From: Pirellulaceae bacterium
Lineage (GTDB): Bacteria > Planctomycetota > Planctomycetia > Pirellulales > Pirellulaceae
Direction: 5' to 3'
DNA length: 64,000 nucleotides
Assembly: GCA_029243025.1 (NCBI GenBank)
Contig: JAQWSU010000045.1
Coordinates: 434,001-498,000 of the forward strand
Positions 25,429 through 35,369 of this stretch are shown here, piece by piece (the stretch's first letter is position 1; each line of letters begins with the position of its first letter). The position numbers and the translations under genes are program-made. The notes below the pieces were generated by a model. It had not been told where the DNA came from. It saw nothing but the letters and a program-made list of their open reading frames with translations, and did not search any database.

Positions 25429-25833
25429 ATGAACGACTGGACGACTCACAATCCGATGGCGACTCAACCTTTCCCCAATTCAAAACCTTCGCTTGCTTCG
25501 AACACACCGGAGCAAACCCAAGTCGATCGCGAAGCACAGCAACCGGCGTTGAAAGATCTCGCCAGTGCATTCCGACTACTTGCCGATGAAACCCGATTGC
25601 GCGTGTTGAGCTTGCTCGTTGAGTTTGACGAATTAAACGTTCGGGCACTTTGCGACATTTTGGAGCAAAGCCAGCCGGCCGTCAGCCATCACCTCGGCCT
25701 GTTGCGCACGGCCGGTTTAGTGAGAGCTCGCCGTGACGGCAAACACAACTTTTATCGAACCGTGCCCGAAAAGCTAGAATCGGTGATCGAACTAGCGCGC
25801 ATCAATGTAGTGCCGCGTCATTCAATCGGTTAG
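25429..25833 (+). CDS. ArsR/SmtB family winged-helix regulator
   Basis: 134 residues. After a disordered start of about 35 residues comes the winged helix: FRLLADETRLRVLSLLVE, LCDILEQSQPAVSHHLGLLRTAGLV and RRDGKHNFYRTV. No cysteine pair such as CVC is seen in the recognition region, so it is probably not a classic metal sensor. A taaggag ribosome site lies about a dozen bases upstream of the ATG. No clear target operon is adjacent. Confidence 0.9.
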   Translation: MNDWTTHNPMATQPFPNSKPSLASNTPEQTQVDREAQQPALKDLASAFRLLADETRLRVLSLLVEFDELNVRALCDILEQSQPAVSHHLGLLRTAGLVRARRDGKHNFYRTVPEKLESVIELARINVVPRHSIG

Positions 25834-25957
25834 AGGAAAGATCTCTCACGCGGATCAATACGTGAACCATCTTCGTGGATGGATTCGTTACGCCATTTGG
25901 GTAGAATCATCTACCCTGCTCCCTTCATCGAGCGACTGCGCGAATTCCCCCACATTG

Positions 25958-26458
25958 ATGAACGAATTTATCCACCAAAGGCACAAGCCGCCCAGCTCAC
26001 TAAATCGCCCACGCGAGCTAATCGTGGCGCTGCCGCCGATGCGCAGCAATGTCAATCTTGCCAGAATCGTCCGGGCGGCCGGATGCTGTGGGGTCACCAA
26101 GGTGATCGCTTGCGGCAATCAGCGAGTGGATCCGAAAATCGCACGTGATGCGTTGAGCTTTGTCGCGTTGGATCGCCGGCGCAGTTTGCCGCCCGTGCTG
26201 AAGGATCTCTCAGCAGAGGGCTACCAACTGGTTGGTCTAGAACAAAGCAGCGACTCCAAAAATCTGCATACGTTCAAGTTTGACCGCAAAAGCGTGCTCG
26301 TGATTGGGCACGAACGAGACGGCATTTCCGACGAAGTCTTGAGACTTTTGGACGAAGTGGTCGAAATCCCGGTTTATGGCATGCCATTCAGCTATAACGT
26401 CGCAACAGCCGGTTCCATGGCACTCTATGAGTACTGCCGACAATTCCCAAGCGGATAA
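25958..26458 (+). CDS. SpoU/TrmH family RNA 2'-O-methyltransferase
   Basis: 166 residues from ATG 25958; the open frame starts 32 codons earlier, but homologous sequence begins with RELIVALPPMRSNVNLARIVRAAGCCG (motif 1). Motif 2 is VLVIGHERDGIS and motif 3 is PVYGMPFSYNVATAGSMALYEY, which form the SAM-binding trefoil knot. It methylates a ribose in tRNA or rRNA; the exact nucleotide cannot be told. Single-domain, without the N-terminal L30e-like part of the larger relatives. Confidence 0.88.
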   Translation: MNEFIHQRHKPPSSLNRPRELIVALPPMRSNVNLARIVRAAGCCGVTKVIACGNQRVDPKIARDALSFVALDRRRSLPPVLKDLSAEGYQLVGLEQSSDSKNLHTFKFDRKSVLVIGHERDGISDEVLRLLDEVVEIPVYGMPFSYNVATAGSMALYEYCRQFPSG

Positions 26459-26779
26459 GCGACGCTCACCCGGCCGATCTCTGGCAATCCCACACCCTCT
26501 CAACGATTCCTGCGGGGGGCGAATCGGCCAACACTAAATTGGCCGCTTGCCGAACCGCCTCGGCTTGCCATAAGATGGTGAGTTTGCCCTGCTCCGCATG
26601 GCGCCCTCCGAACCATGGCCGAAGGCTGAGAAGTACGGCTCTTCGTTCGGCATGTCACTCGGATAACAGTACGAGTTGAATTACCTAGAACCCCGTTTCG
26701 GGATGATCTCAGCAATGAATCGCCCGAGGGATCAGCAACATCAGGTCCCAAAGGGCCATGAACTTTAAGGGGATACAAA
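26459..26779. other. Non-coding stretch before purA
   Basis: 321 bp. No gene seen; the sequence includes several short inverted GC-rich pieces (for example ggccaa/ttggcc around 26527-26542) but no convincing riboswitch or terminator. Confidence 0.4.
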
Positions 26780-28108
26780 GTGCCCGGAACTTGCATTATC
26801 GGTTTGCAATGGGGAGACGAAGCCAAAGGCAAGCTCGTCGACTTGCTTACATCGCAATTTGACCTGGTCGTACGTTACCAGGGGGGTGCCAATGCGGGAC
26901 ACACGGTCGTGGTAGGGGAAGACACCTACAAGCTACACCACATCCCCAGTGGCATTCTTTCGAGCCAAGCGAAGAACCTGATCACGCCAGGCGTTGTGCT
27001 GAATCCTCCCACTATTTTGCAAGAGATCCAGTCGCTCACGAGCCGCGGCGTAAAAGTCACGGACAACCTGCTAATCAGCGATCGCGTCCATGTCGTCCTG
27101 CCGTGGCATCTTGAGGAAGATCGGATTCTCAACCAGGCCATCGTGGACGGTGAGAACATCGGTACGACCCTGCGTGGAATCGGCCCCTGCTATCGGGACA
27201 AGGTCGGCCGAACATTCTCCGTACGATTAGGAGATATGTATCGTCCTGACTTTCGTGAAAGAATTGAGCGAATCACGAGTGCAAAACAGACCTTGCTCGG
27301 TAGTTTGGACGCGAACAACAAAATTCAATTAGACGCTGCAGAAATCCACCGCGAGTTTGCAGGTTACGCCGAGCAACTACGCCCACACGTCATCGACACA
27401 ACCCCCATCCTGTTGAATGCGATCGAAGAAGACGCGCGAATTCTTTTCGAAGGGGCCCAAGGAGCCCTGCTCGATATTGATCATGGTACGTACCCCTTCG
27501 TCACCAGTAGTAACAGTTCCGGCGTCGGTGTTGCGGCTGGATCAGGCGTACCCCCTCGATGCATCAATCGAGTCATCGGAGTCGTCAAAGCCTACACGAC
27601 GCGAGTCGGTGGCGGCCCATTCCCAACGGAACAAGATAACGAACAAGGACAGCATATTCGTGAACGGGGTAACGAATATGGAACCACCACGGGGCGACCT
27701 CGTCGCTGCGGTTGGTTTGATGCAGTTGCAGTTCGCTACACGGCGCGCCTCAGCGGTGTTGATATGCTCTCCTTAATGATGCTCGACGTTCTCAGCGATC
27801 TCGCCGAAATCGAGGTTTGCGTAGCCTACGAAATTAACGGGGAACGGGTCACAGACTTCCCCAGCCATGCAGAAGACTTGCGACGAGCGAAACCGATCTT
27901 CGAGACTCTTCCCGGCTGGCAAACTGATGTGACTGAGATTGATCGAGCCGAGGATTTGCCCGAGAATGCGCATGCCTTCATGAATCGCATCGCCGAACTC
28001 GTTGGCCGACCGGTTGGAGTGGCATCCGTGGGACCCGATCGTGCACAGACAATATTCTTGGATGACCAACTTTCACAGCAATATGGCAAGGCCGTTTCGC
28101 GACCCTAA
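26780..28108 (+). CDS. purA: Adenylosuccinate synthetase
   Basis: Joins IMP and aspartate with GTP to adenylosuccinate, the first committed step to AMP. 442 residues, normal length. The P-loop-like [11 protein letters not shown] (residues 7-17), the IMP-binding [45 protein letters not shown] and VGGGPFPTE are all present. Start is GTG 26780 with aagggg about 10 bases before. It is followed by uppS after 94 bp on the same strand. Confidence 0.97.
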   Translation: MPGTCIIGLQWGDEAKGKLVDLLTSQFDLVVRYQGGANAGHTVVVGEDTYKLHHIPSGILSSQAKNLITPGVVLNPPTILQEIQSLTSRGVKVTDNLLISDRVHVVLPWHLEEDRILNQAIVDGENIGTTLRGIGPCYRDKVGRTFSVRLGDMYRPDFRERIERITSAKQTLLGSLDANNKIQLDAAEIHREFAGYAEQLRPHVIDTTPILLNAIEEDARILFEGAQGALLDIDHGTYPFVTSSNSSGVGVAAGSGVPPRCINRVIGVVKAYTTRVGGGPFPTEQDNEQGQHIRERGNEYGTTTGRPRRCGWFDAVAVRYTARLSGVDMLSLMMLDVLSDLAEIEVCVAYEINGERVTDFPSHAEDLRRAKPIFETLPGWQTDVTEIDRAEDLPENAHAFMNRIAELVGRPVGVASVGPDRAQTIFLDDQLSQQYGKAVSRP

Positions 28109-28202
28109 GATACCTCTGTCTGGATCGCGAACTTTTTCCGAGCAAATCGCGTAACCAGAGAACTGACGCTGCAACCCCAGCTTCCAGTTCCCCGAGCAAC
28201 CA

Positions 28203-28970
28203 TTGACTGACGTGTCGACATCACCCACCACTACCGCGCCTGAACTGAATCTGGAACCAGATCGACGCCCGAAGCATATTGCCGTCATCATGGACGGAAA
28301 CGGTCGCTGGGCGCAACGCCGCGGTTTACCACGGATCGAAGGGCATCGACAAGGCGTCGCCAGTGTTCGACGCACGACCGAGGAGTGTGCTCGACTGGGA
28401 ATCGATCAACTTACACTTTACTGCTTATCCAGCGAAAACTGGAAACGCCCGCAGCATGAGCTTGATTTCCTGATGCATCTGCTGGAACAATACATGATCG
28501 AAGAGCGTTCTTTGATTATGAAACAAAATGTGGTCGTCAAGCTGATCGGCCGTCGCGATGACATTCCCGATTCCGTGCTGAAAGAAATCGACAAAACCGT
28601 CGAAATGAGCTCCACAAACGGCGGTACTCGACTCTGCTTGGCGGTAAATTACGGCGGGCGTTCTGAGATCGTCGACGCAGTCCAACGGATTGCAACTCAA
28701 GTAGCCAACGGTAAAATATCGGCGAGCGAAGTCAACGAGCGGACGATTTCTGATTCGCTTTACACGGCAGGAATGCCAGATCCTGACTTGCTCATCCGAA
28801 CGGCAGGCGAGATGCGAGTCAGCAATTTTCTGTTGTGGCAAATCAGCTACGCAGAGCTGTGGGTAACAGAAAAGAGCTGGCCTGAGTTCGAGATCAAGGA
28901 CTTGCATGAAGCGATGCGAGATTTTGCCGCACGAGATCGCCGCTACGGTGGCTTAAACATGAACGACTAA
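28203..28970 (+). CDS. uppS: Isoprenyl transferase (undecaprenyl diphosphate synthase type)
   Basis: Makes the C55 lipid carrier for cell-wall and LPS sugars by adding isopentenyl units to farnesyl diphosphate. 255 residues. Motifs: HIAVIMDGNGRWAQRRG (catalytic aspartate, residues about 25-40), GHRQGVASVR, YCLSSENWKRP, NYGGRSEIVDA and RTAGEMRVSNFLLWQ (usually RTSGE). No ATG is available: TTG 28203 or GTG 28212 start. It is followed 18 bp later by cdsA, the common bacterial pairing. Confidence 0.95.
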   Translation: MTDVSTSPTTTAPELNLEPDRRPKHIAVIMDGNGRWAQRRGLPRIEGHRQGVASVRRTTEECARLGIDQLTLYCLSSENWKRPQHELDFLMHLLEQYMIEERSLIMKQNVVVKLIGRRDDIPDSVLKEIDKTVEMSSTNGGTRLCLAVNYGGRSEIVDAVQRIATQVANGKISASEVNERTISDSLYTAGMPDPDLLIRTAGEMRVSNFLLWQISYAELWVTEKSWPEFEIKDLHEAMRDFAARDRRYGGLNMND

Positions 28971-28988
28971 AAGAGGAAGGAACGCGGA

Positions 28989-29888
28989 GTGCTTCGTTGG
29001 CGTCTAGTCGTGGCCGCAATCCTGATCATTCCTCTCCTGACGCTGATCTGGCTTGACGACCAAGTAAATGGAGGTCGCCCCGGCATCTGGCTCGGACCCG
29101 TCGCGCTGATCATTGGCGTGATGGCCTGCCATGAAGTCAATGCGATCTTCCGAACCGGAAAGTTCTCGGTCTCGGCCGTCCCCAACCTGTTGGCGTCCTT
29201 TTCGGTCCTGACCTTTACTCTCGCACCACTCCTTTGGATCAAATATCCAATCGACTGCCCCATTGGCAAGCCAGGTTGGACCCTGATCGGCATGGCTGTC
29301 GCAGTGGCGATTGTCTTCTCCTGTGAACTTGTCAGATTTCGGCAGCCGGGCGAATCTCTCTCCCGACTCGCTACAGGCATCTTCGCAGCAACCTACACCG
29401 GATTGCTGATGAGTTTCTTGATGCAAATTCGCTATCTTCACTCCAGCCGCGTCGGACTGATCGCCCTCGTCGCCACCATCTTGATCGTTAAACTTTCCGA
29501 TACCGGAGCCTATTTCGTAGGCCGTTCAATCGGACGCCACAAACTGGCTCCGCACCTCAGCCCCGGAAAAACCATTGAAGGCCTGCTGGGAGGAATCGGT
29601 GCCGCCATGCTCGGCGCCTGGGCGGTCCACTCACTGATCTTGCCACAACTCGCTGGCGACACCCAAACGGGATCCCTTGTTTGGTTCATGCTCTATGCGA
29701 TCACGCTCACACTGGCGGGCGTGCTGGGAGACTTGGCAGAATCGATGCTAAAACGCGAAGTGGGGCAAAAGGACTCGAGCAGTTGGCTCCCCGGAATGGG
29801 CGGTGTCTTGGATGTTGCCGACTCCATGCTCAGCACGGCTCCGGTTAGCTTTGCTTGGTGGGCCAGCGGAATGCTGATCCTCGTTTAA
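28989..29888 (+). CDS. cdsA: Phosphatidate cytidylyltransferase
   Basis: Makes CDP-diacylglycerol from phosphatidic acid and CTP at the membrane. 299 residues, about eight membrane segments. The signature near the C-terminus reads SMLKREVGQKDSSSWLPGMGG then VLDVADS; the general pattern has HGG and usually LDR-DS, so histidine is replaced by methionine and arginine by valine. K-D and the final D-S are kept. GTG 28989 has gaggaagg upstream. Directly after uppS. Confidence 0.92.
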   Translation: MLRWRLVVAAILIIPLLTLIWLDDQVNGGRPGIWLGPVALIIGVMACHEVNAIFRTGKFSVSAVPNLLASFSVLTFTLAPLLWIKYPIDCPIGKPGWTLIGMAVAVAIVFSCELVRFRQPGESLSRLATGIFAATYTGLLMSFLMQIRYLHSSRVGLIALVATILIVKLSDTGAYFVGRSIGRHKLAPHLSPGKTIEGLLGGIGAAMLGAWAVHSLILPQLAGDTQTGSLVWFMLYAITLTLAGVLGDLAESMLKREVGQKDSSSWLPGMGGVLDVADSMLSTAPVSFAWWASGMLILV

Positions 29889-29944
29889 CGCTCAAATCCG
29901 TGTCGATTAACTAAGTGGCAGGCCAACATGACTGAGAGTGCATT

Positions 29945-29975
29945 GCGTAAGTCAAGCAATCAAAATAACTTACGC
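29945..29975. promoter_or_regulatory. 8-bp inverted repeat upstream of phoH
   Basis: GCGTAAGT (29945-29952) and ACTTACGC (29968-29975) are perfect inverted copies separated by 15 bases, 114 bp before the phoH start. No T-run follows, so an operator is likelier than a terminator. Confidence 0.4.
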
Positions 29976-30088
29976 GAGATAATCGCTTTCCGACTTTCGC
30001 GGCAGGTGCATGGAGTACTATAGTTGTTAGTACTTCTCAACCGGAGGGAACACGTGCGGTTCGATGATAGACGCGACCGCCCATTTTA

Positions 30089-31054
30089 ATGACAGAATCA
30101 ACCATTTCGCTGGTCGACGTCAATTCGCTGCTGTCTCTGTTTGGAGCTCGCGATCAGCACATTAAGCGAATTCGTTCCGCATTGGGCGTTGAAATCACGC
30201 ATCGCGACGGCAAAATTCGTGTCGCCGGATCCGATCAAGGTGTCGCGAAAGCGACCCAGGCGTTGGAACAACTGAAATCTCTCGTGGAGCGCCGAGGCAG
30301 TTTGGCGGACGAAGAGGTCAGCGAAGTACTACGACTGGTGACCCATGCCGATTCCGGCGAAGTCCAACCTGAGCCGATCCAAGTGCTGGCGCCAGGGCGA
30401 AAAGTCAACGCTCGCACCCCCGGTCAAGCCAAATACATCAAGGCAATTCGCCGGCATGACCTCACTTTTGCAGTCGGCCCCTCCGGTACCGGCAAAACTT
30501 ATTTGGCGGTCGCCTTGGCAGTCGAAGCCTTGAAAGAGGAGAGGATACGTAAGATTGTGCTGGTACGGCCGGCTGTGGAAGCGGGTGAAAGCTTGGGATT
30601 TTTGCCGGGAGACCTCCAAGCAAAAATCAATCCTTATCTTCGTCCGTTGTTGGATGCCTTGCATGAAATGATGGATTACGATCAGATCAAGCGTCAGATG
30701 GAAGAAGATGTTATCGAAGTGGTCCCGCTTGCCTACATGCGAGGGCGAACGCTTAATGAAGCGTTCATCATTCTCGACGAAGCGCAAAACACCACGGTGG
30801 CTCAAATGAAGATGTTTCTGACCCGAATGGGGAACGGTTCCAAGATTGTGGTCGCCGGTGATGAGACACAACTTGATCTACCACCCCACACTCGAAGCGG
30901 CTTGACGGACGCCTTAATGAGACTGAAGAACATTGAAGGTTTCAAACAAATCCGCCTGGAGAAGTCGGACATTGTAAGACATCCTCTCGTAACCCAAATT
31001 GTTCGAGCCTACGAAGAGGGTTCGAATCGAAGGCGATTAGGACCCAAAAACTAG
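30089..31054 (+). CDS. PhoH family ATPase
   Basis: 321 residues, the YbeZ-like class that partners YbeY in ribosome and RNA metabolism. An N-terminal KH-like region (about 1-85) precedes the P-loop ATPase with GPSGTGKTYLAVALAVEAL (Walker A near 130-137), VRPAVEAGESLGFLPGD and FIILDEAQNTT (Walker B). It heads the conserved cluster phoH - 7TM-HD - ybeY - CBS protein; the next gene starts four bases after its stop. Confidence 0.94.
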   Translation: MTESTISLVDVNSLLSLFGARDQHIKRIRSALGVEITHRDGKIRVAGSDQGVAKATQALEQLKSLVERRGSLADEEVSEVLRLVTHADSGEVQPEPIQVLAPGRKVNARTPGQAKYIKAIRRHDLTFAVGPSGTGKTYLAVALAVEALKEERIRKIVLVRPAVEAGESLGFLPGDLQAKINPYLRPLLDALHEMMDYDQIKRQMEEDVIEVVPLAYMRGRTLNEAFIILDEAQNTTVAQMKMFLTRMGNGSKIVVAGDETQLDLPPHTRSGLTDALMRLKNIEGFKQIRLEKSDIVRHPLVTQIVRAYEEGSNRRRLGPKN

Positions 31055-31057
31055 ATC

Positions 31058-33481
31058 ATGTCGTCTTCCACCGGCAACCCGAAACGCACACGCTCTGATC
31101 GCGTCGCAACGCTCAAGCTTCCGCCAGGAACAATTGAGCGGGCGATAGAAACAGTGCGTCGTGGCGACGTTCTGTTACGCGTTTCACTTTGCATCATCAC
31201 GGCATTGGCTGTCTGGGCCATCACAGGCGGCTGGAAACCGCCCTTTTCTTTTCGAACGGGCGACGTTCCTTCACGAAACGTCATCGCACGAGTGAATTTC
31301 AGCCGCGTCGACGAAGACGCAACGCGAAACGCCAAGAATGAGAAGAGACGTTTGCAGGACTGTGTCTACACGCATGACCCTCGCAACTTGGTGGAACTAC
31401 AGCAAGCGTTGAAGGACCGAGTGTTTCAGCTCAAAGGGACTGCTTCCTTCGAAGACGTCGACAAGGCCCTTTGGAGTAAATTTGCGACGGCAACAAGCTC
31501 GGAAGATCCGGCCGCCGAGGATCTTGAAAAACTAAACGCCGTCAATGGACTGATCTCGTCTTTAGCCCCTCAGTCAGCAAGTCCTGCCATCGACTTAGGC
31601 CCCGGCCAGCCAATCACCAAGGAGCTTCGGAAGCGCGCCGAATTTGAACAATTCAAGAAATCGCTCGCGGATGACCCCAACCTGGATGCGTTTGTACAAG
31701 CAGTGCGAAGGAGTTTGGCCGAATTTGAAGAAAACGGACTACTCGAAAATCTTCAACACGGCTTAGAGGATGGAAATCAATCTCAAATATTGATTGAGGA
31801 TGGCAATGACAACTACCTGCGAATCGTGGAAGCCGACAAGGTTCGAATTGGCCAAGTCATTCCACGACTCGAAGCCAATCTGAAGGCCAACATCGCGTCG
31901 TCCACCCTGGCGGCCCAGGTTTTTGCTTGGCTCAAACCACAACTGAAGACCACGCTGCAGTACGACAGAGAAAAGACGCGGCAGCGCACCGCCGAGATCA
32001 TTGACGCACTTGAACCGAAGCTCAAAGAGTATCTTGCCAACAAAGACGTATTGGCGGATGCAGGCGTCGCGATGAATCCAGAAACCGTCGCGTTACTGCG
32101 GGATGAATACAAGGCATTCGTCGACCAATTAGATCACCAGCGATTCCTTTATTTTTCAACATCCAAATTCGGCATGTATTTGGCGATCTACATGCTTTGT
32201 GGATTCTACATCTTTTTTCGTCGACGGAGGATACTCACCGACATTGGAAGTCTGGCCAAGCTATTAACGTTGGTCTTTGCAACCGTTGCCATCAGCTGGT
32301 TCGCCGCGCCTTCTCGATTCGAACTGATACCGTTGCTGCTATTCAGCATGACGGTTGTAATCTTGTATCAACAAGAGCTGGCTCTGTTACTCTCGGCTTC
32401 CGTTGCAGTGGTCTGCGTACTCTCGCTTGGCTATGGCCTAATGGATTTGGTAATGATTCTGGCGAGCATGGCAACAGCCATCTTGCTATTACGCCATGTC
32501 CGCAGCCGAACAAAATTAATCTACGTCGGCTTGCTCACTGCCGTGGCAACCTTTTTCACTGCGATCGGCGTCGGCACTTTATGTCACTTCATCGATATCG
32601 CCCCTGTAACCGTGAGCGCCAGTGAAGGCATGAGCTCGCTCGCCCCACCCGCCTGGTTTTTGCTCGTTGATGCAACCATAGCCGGTGGATGTGCCATTGC
32701 GGCCGGCCTTGTCCTGACAGGCCTACTTCCGTTCATCGAAAAGTTCTTTGGCGTTCAAACCGATTTGAGCCTGCTTGAACTGGGCGACCCGGCTCATCCA
32801 CTGCTGCAGGAGCTCGTGCGACGGGCTCCGGGCACTTATAACCACTCGATTAACGTAGCCTCAATCGCTCAGGCAGCTGCCGAGTCAATCAATGCCAACG
32901 GCTTGTTGGTACGCGTTGGTGCCTATTACCACGACATCGGGAAAATGTTGAAACCGGGCTACTTCGTAGAAAACCAGCAGGGCAAGGACAATTGCCATGA
33001 GACTCTGCTACCGGCCATGAGCACACTCGTGATTATCGCTCACGTGAAAGACGGTGCAGATTTAGCTCGCCAACATAACTTGCCCGACTCAATCATTGAT
33101 TTCATCCAACAACATCACGGCACCACGTTGGTTGAGTACTTTTACCGCCGGGCTAACGAACAAAAAGAGTCCGATCCGGAAGCAGCGGCGGTGGACGAGG
33201 GCAGCTACCGCTATCCTGGCCCGAAGCCACAAACACGAGAAGCCGCCGTCTTGATGTTGGCAGATGCAGTAGAGAGTGCGGCGCGTACACTGGTAGAACC
33301 TGCACCAGCTCGAATCGAAAGCTTGGTAGAAGATATTTCGATGAAGAGATTGCTTGACGGTCAGTTCGACGAATGCGGACTGACCTTACGTGAGTTACGA
33401 ACGATCCAAAACAGTCTCGTCAAATCCGTCGCGGCCGTCTATCACGGTCGCATCAAATACCAAGACCAACAAACGGCCTGA
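31058..33481 (+). CDS. 7TM-HD family (HDIG) membrane phosphohydrolase
   Basis: 807 residues. One N-terminal membrane segment (about 45-65), a long extracytoplasmic domain (about 70-365, acidic and helical), a block of seven membrane segments (about 370-545), then the HD domain: NHSINVASIAQAAAESI, GAYYHDIGKMLKPGYFVENQ (HD near 623) and ADAVESAARTL. Firmicute relatives (PgpH) hydrolyse c-di-AMP; whether that holds here is inference. Located between phoH and ybeY, as in many bacteria; two bases separate it from ybeY. Confidence 0.93.
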   Translation: MSSSTGNPKRTRSDRVATLKLPPGTIERAIETVRRGDVLLRVSLCIITALAVWAITGGWKPPFSFRTGDVPSRNVIARVNFSRVDEDATRNAKNEKRRLQDCVYTHDPRNLVELQQALKDRVFQLKGTASFEDVDKALWSKFATATSSEDPAAEDLEKLNAVNGLISSLAPQSASPAIDLGPGQPITKELRKRAEFEQFKKSLADDPNLDAFVQAVRRSLAEFEENGLLENLQHGLEDGNQSQILIEDGNDNYLRIVEADKVRIGQVIPRLEANLKANIASSTLAAQVFAWLKPQLKTTLQYDREKTRQRTAEIIDALEPKLKEYLANKDVLADAGVAMNPETVALLRDEYKAFVDQLDHQRFLYFSTSKFGMYLAIYMLCGFYIFFRRRRILTDIGSLAKLLTLVFATVAISWFAAPSRFELIPLLLFSMTVVILYQQELALLLSASVAVVCVLSLGYGLMDLVMILASMATAILLLRHVRSRTKLIYVGLLTAVATFFTAIGVGTLCHFIDIAPVTVSASEGMSSLAPPAWFLLVDATIAGGCAIAAGLVLTGLLPFIEKFFGVQTDLSLLELGDPAHPLLQELVRRAPGTYNHSINVASIAQAAAESINANGLLVRVGAYYHDIGKMLKPGYFVENQQGKDNCHETLLPAMSTLVIIAHVKDGADLARQHNLPDSIIDFIQQHHGTTLVEYFYRRANEQKESDPEAAAVDEGSYRYPGPKPQTREAAVLMLADAVESAARTLVEPAPARIESLVEDISMKRLLDGQFDECGLTLRELRTIQNSLVKSVAAVYHGRIKYQDQQTA

Positions 33482-33483
33482 TC

Positions 33484-33972
33484 GTGATTCGTGTAGAGGT
33501 ATCAAATCGCCAAGCGGTTTTGGATGTGGACACATCCAAATTGCAAGATGCCATTACTGCCGTGCTGAAAACCGAAGGCATTCAGCAAGCAGAAGTGAGC
33601 CTGGCAATCATCGATGACGTGGAGATACACGAACTGAATCGACGTTATCTCCAGCACGACTACCCGACGGACGTGTTAAGCTTTGTGCTGGAACGCAGTG
33701 CAGCAGGACTGGACGGAGAAGTCATTATCAGCACGGAAACGGCTTTGGAACGCTGCCAGGAATTTGGCTGGTCAGCGACAAAAGAGCTGACACTTTACGC
33801 GATTCATGGCACATTACATTTGGTCGGATTCGATGACAAAACGGCTGTCGACCGGGCGGAGATGCGTGAGCGAGAACGATTTCACCTCGCCAAGTTAGGC
33901 ATTGAAATCCCAGCCCATAGCTCAACTTCTCGACCACAAGACAGATGGGCAAAAGGAGACCATTCAAAGTGA
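33484..33972 (+). CDS. ybeY: Endoribonuclease YbeY (rRNA maturation)
   Basis: 162 residues, GTG start. The core YLQHDYPTDVLSFVL and the metal motif HGTLHLVGFDDKT are present. The common motif is H-G-x-L-H-L-x-G-Y-D-H; here the third histidine is aspartate, which can also bind zinc. It acts in 16S rRNA 3' maturation and ribosome quality control. The stop overlaps the next start (GTGA at 33969). Confidence 0.93.
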   Translation: MIRVEVSNRQAVLDVDTSKLQDAITAVLKTEGIQQAEVSLAIIDDVEIHELNRRYLQHDYPTDVLSFVLERSAAGLDGEVIISTETALERCQEFGWSATKELTLYAIHGTLHLVGFDDKTAVDRAEMRERERFHLAKLGIEIPAHSSTSRPQDRWAKGDHSK

Positions 33973-35264
33973 CCCAGGGGTCCCTCATTTGGATTGCGAT
34001 CGGCAGCTCTGTGGCAGCATTTTTTACTGCAACAGCCACCAAGGTATTGAGTGAGCTGTCCTGGCACGAACTGGAAGAATATTGCCGCATCCGAAAACAG
34101 GCTGAGCGATTCGACAAGATCCATAATGACGCAGATTCCGTTGCGCTGACCACGGAAACGCTGCAAATCATCTTCTCAATCGTTTCGCTACTGATCAGCT
34201 CGACCCTGCTCTTCTCTAGCGAAAATACGTCCGCCAATCATCCGCTGACGACTCTGGCGATTTCTGCACTCCTTTGCTTCGGTTTTCTGACAATCTTGCT
34301 GTGGATCCCGCGAGAAATTGCCCGCTGGTGGGCTCCGCCCTTCCTCGTTCGCAGCTGGTTCATTTGGATCACGGCTGACCGAGTTTTGCGTCCGCTCCAT
34401 CTCGTTTCCTGGGGCGTGCGGCTATTGCTGCGACGTCTCAACGGACGTTCCTCGGAACCCAGTGAAGAAGAAGCATTGGAAGACGAGATTCTCTCCATCG
34501 TCACCGAAGGCCAACATGACGGGCTCCTTGAGGCAGATGTCCGTGAAATGATCGCGGGTGTGATCGAACTTGACGATGCAGACGTTGGGGACATCATGAC
34601 GCCTCGGTCAAAAATGGACGTGATTCCAGCTGATACAGACTGGGATCAGATGCTTCAATTCGTGGTCGCCATGGGGCGTACTCGCATCCCTGTGTATGGT
34701 GACAATTTGGACGACATTGTTGGCGTACTCTACGTCAAAGATTTACTCACCAAGCTTTCGAGAAACGAACCGCCATCAGATCGCAACCTACGATCCGTCC
34801 TACGAGAAGCTTGGCAAGTCCCTCGCAGCACCCGGCTCGATGAGCTGTTGCAAAAATTCCTTCATACTCGTAATCACTTGGCTATTGTCGTTGATGAATT
34901 TACCCACGTTGTTGGTCTCGTAACGATCGAGGATGTCCTTGAAGAAATTGTTGGCGAAATCGTCGACGAATCAGACAAAGAAGAGGTCGGAGAAATCCGA
35001 TCGGTCTCGGAAACGGTTGCAGAGATCAACGCGCGTGCCCATCTAGAAGAAATCAACGAACAACTGGGCACCGAACTCCCTGAGGATCAAGAGTATGACA
35101 CACTGGGAGGATTTGTGCTGAGCGAACTGGAGCGAATCCCCAAAGTCGGCGAATCGTTGCATTGGAAGAACCTACGACTCACCATCCTCGATGCGAACAA
35201 GCGACGTGTTGAGTGCGTTCGATTGGAAATCGTGCAAAACAAAAAAACCGCCGGAGCAAATTAA
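33969..35264 (+). CDS. CNNM/CorC-type protein with CBS pair
   Basis: 431 residues from GTG 33969, chosen because aaaaggag lies about 10 bases upstream and the GTGA overlap with ybeY is typical; an ATG at 33945 would overlap more. Three or four membrane segments (within about 1-150) are followed by a CBS pair (VGDIMTPRSKMDVIPADT to VVGLVTIEDVLEEIVGEIVDE, about 200-335) and a CorC/HlyC C-terminal domain (GGFVLSELERIPKVGE). Relatives transport or sense divalent cations such as magnesium. Its last bases form the stem of the XRE gene's terminator. Confidence 0.88.
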   Translation: MTQGSLIWIAIGSSVAAFFTATATKVLSELSWHELEEYCRIRKQAERFDKIHNDADSVALTTETLQIIFSIVSLLISSTLLFSSENTSANHPLTTLAISALLCFGFLTILLWIPREIARWWAPPFLVRSWFIWITADRVLRPLHLVSWGVRLLLRRLNGRSSEPSEEEALEDEILSIVTEGQHDGLLEADVREMIAGVIELDDADVGDIMTPRSKMDVIPADTDWDQMLQFVVAMGRTRIPVYGDNLDDIVGVLYVKDLLTKLSRNEPPSDRNLRSVLREAWQVPRSTRLDELLQKFLHTRNHLAIVVDEFTHVVGLVTIEDVLEEIVGEIVDESDKEEVGEIRSVSETVAEINARAHLEEINEQLGTELPEDQEYDTLGGFVLSELERIPKVGESLHWKNLRLTILDANKRRVECVRLEIVQNKKTAGAN

Positions 35265-35275
35265 TGCTCCGACGG
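35241..35275 (-). terminator. Intrinsic terminator of the XRE gene (minus strand)
   Basis: Read on the minus strand: CCGTCGGAGCA, loop TTAATT, TGCTCCGGCGG, then seven Ts (plus-strand A-run 35241-35247). One G-T wobble in an 11-bp stem. It overlaps the 3' end of the converging CBS-protein gene, including its stop codon. Confidence 0.8.
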
Positions 35276-35369
35276 ATAAAAACAACGCATGCCACCGGCA
35301 GATATGAAACACCGGATCATGCATGCGTCCGATCTCGATGAGATCGATCAGGAAGGGAAAAAATAAAGT

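Noticed and set aside
25175-25432. 85-codon frame before the ArsR gene
   Set aside because: No family features and it overlaps the ArsR ribosome site.
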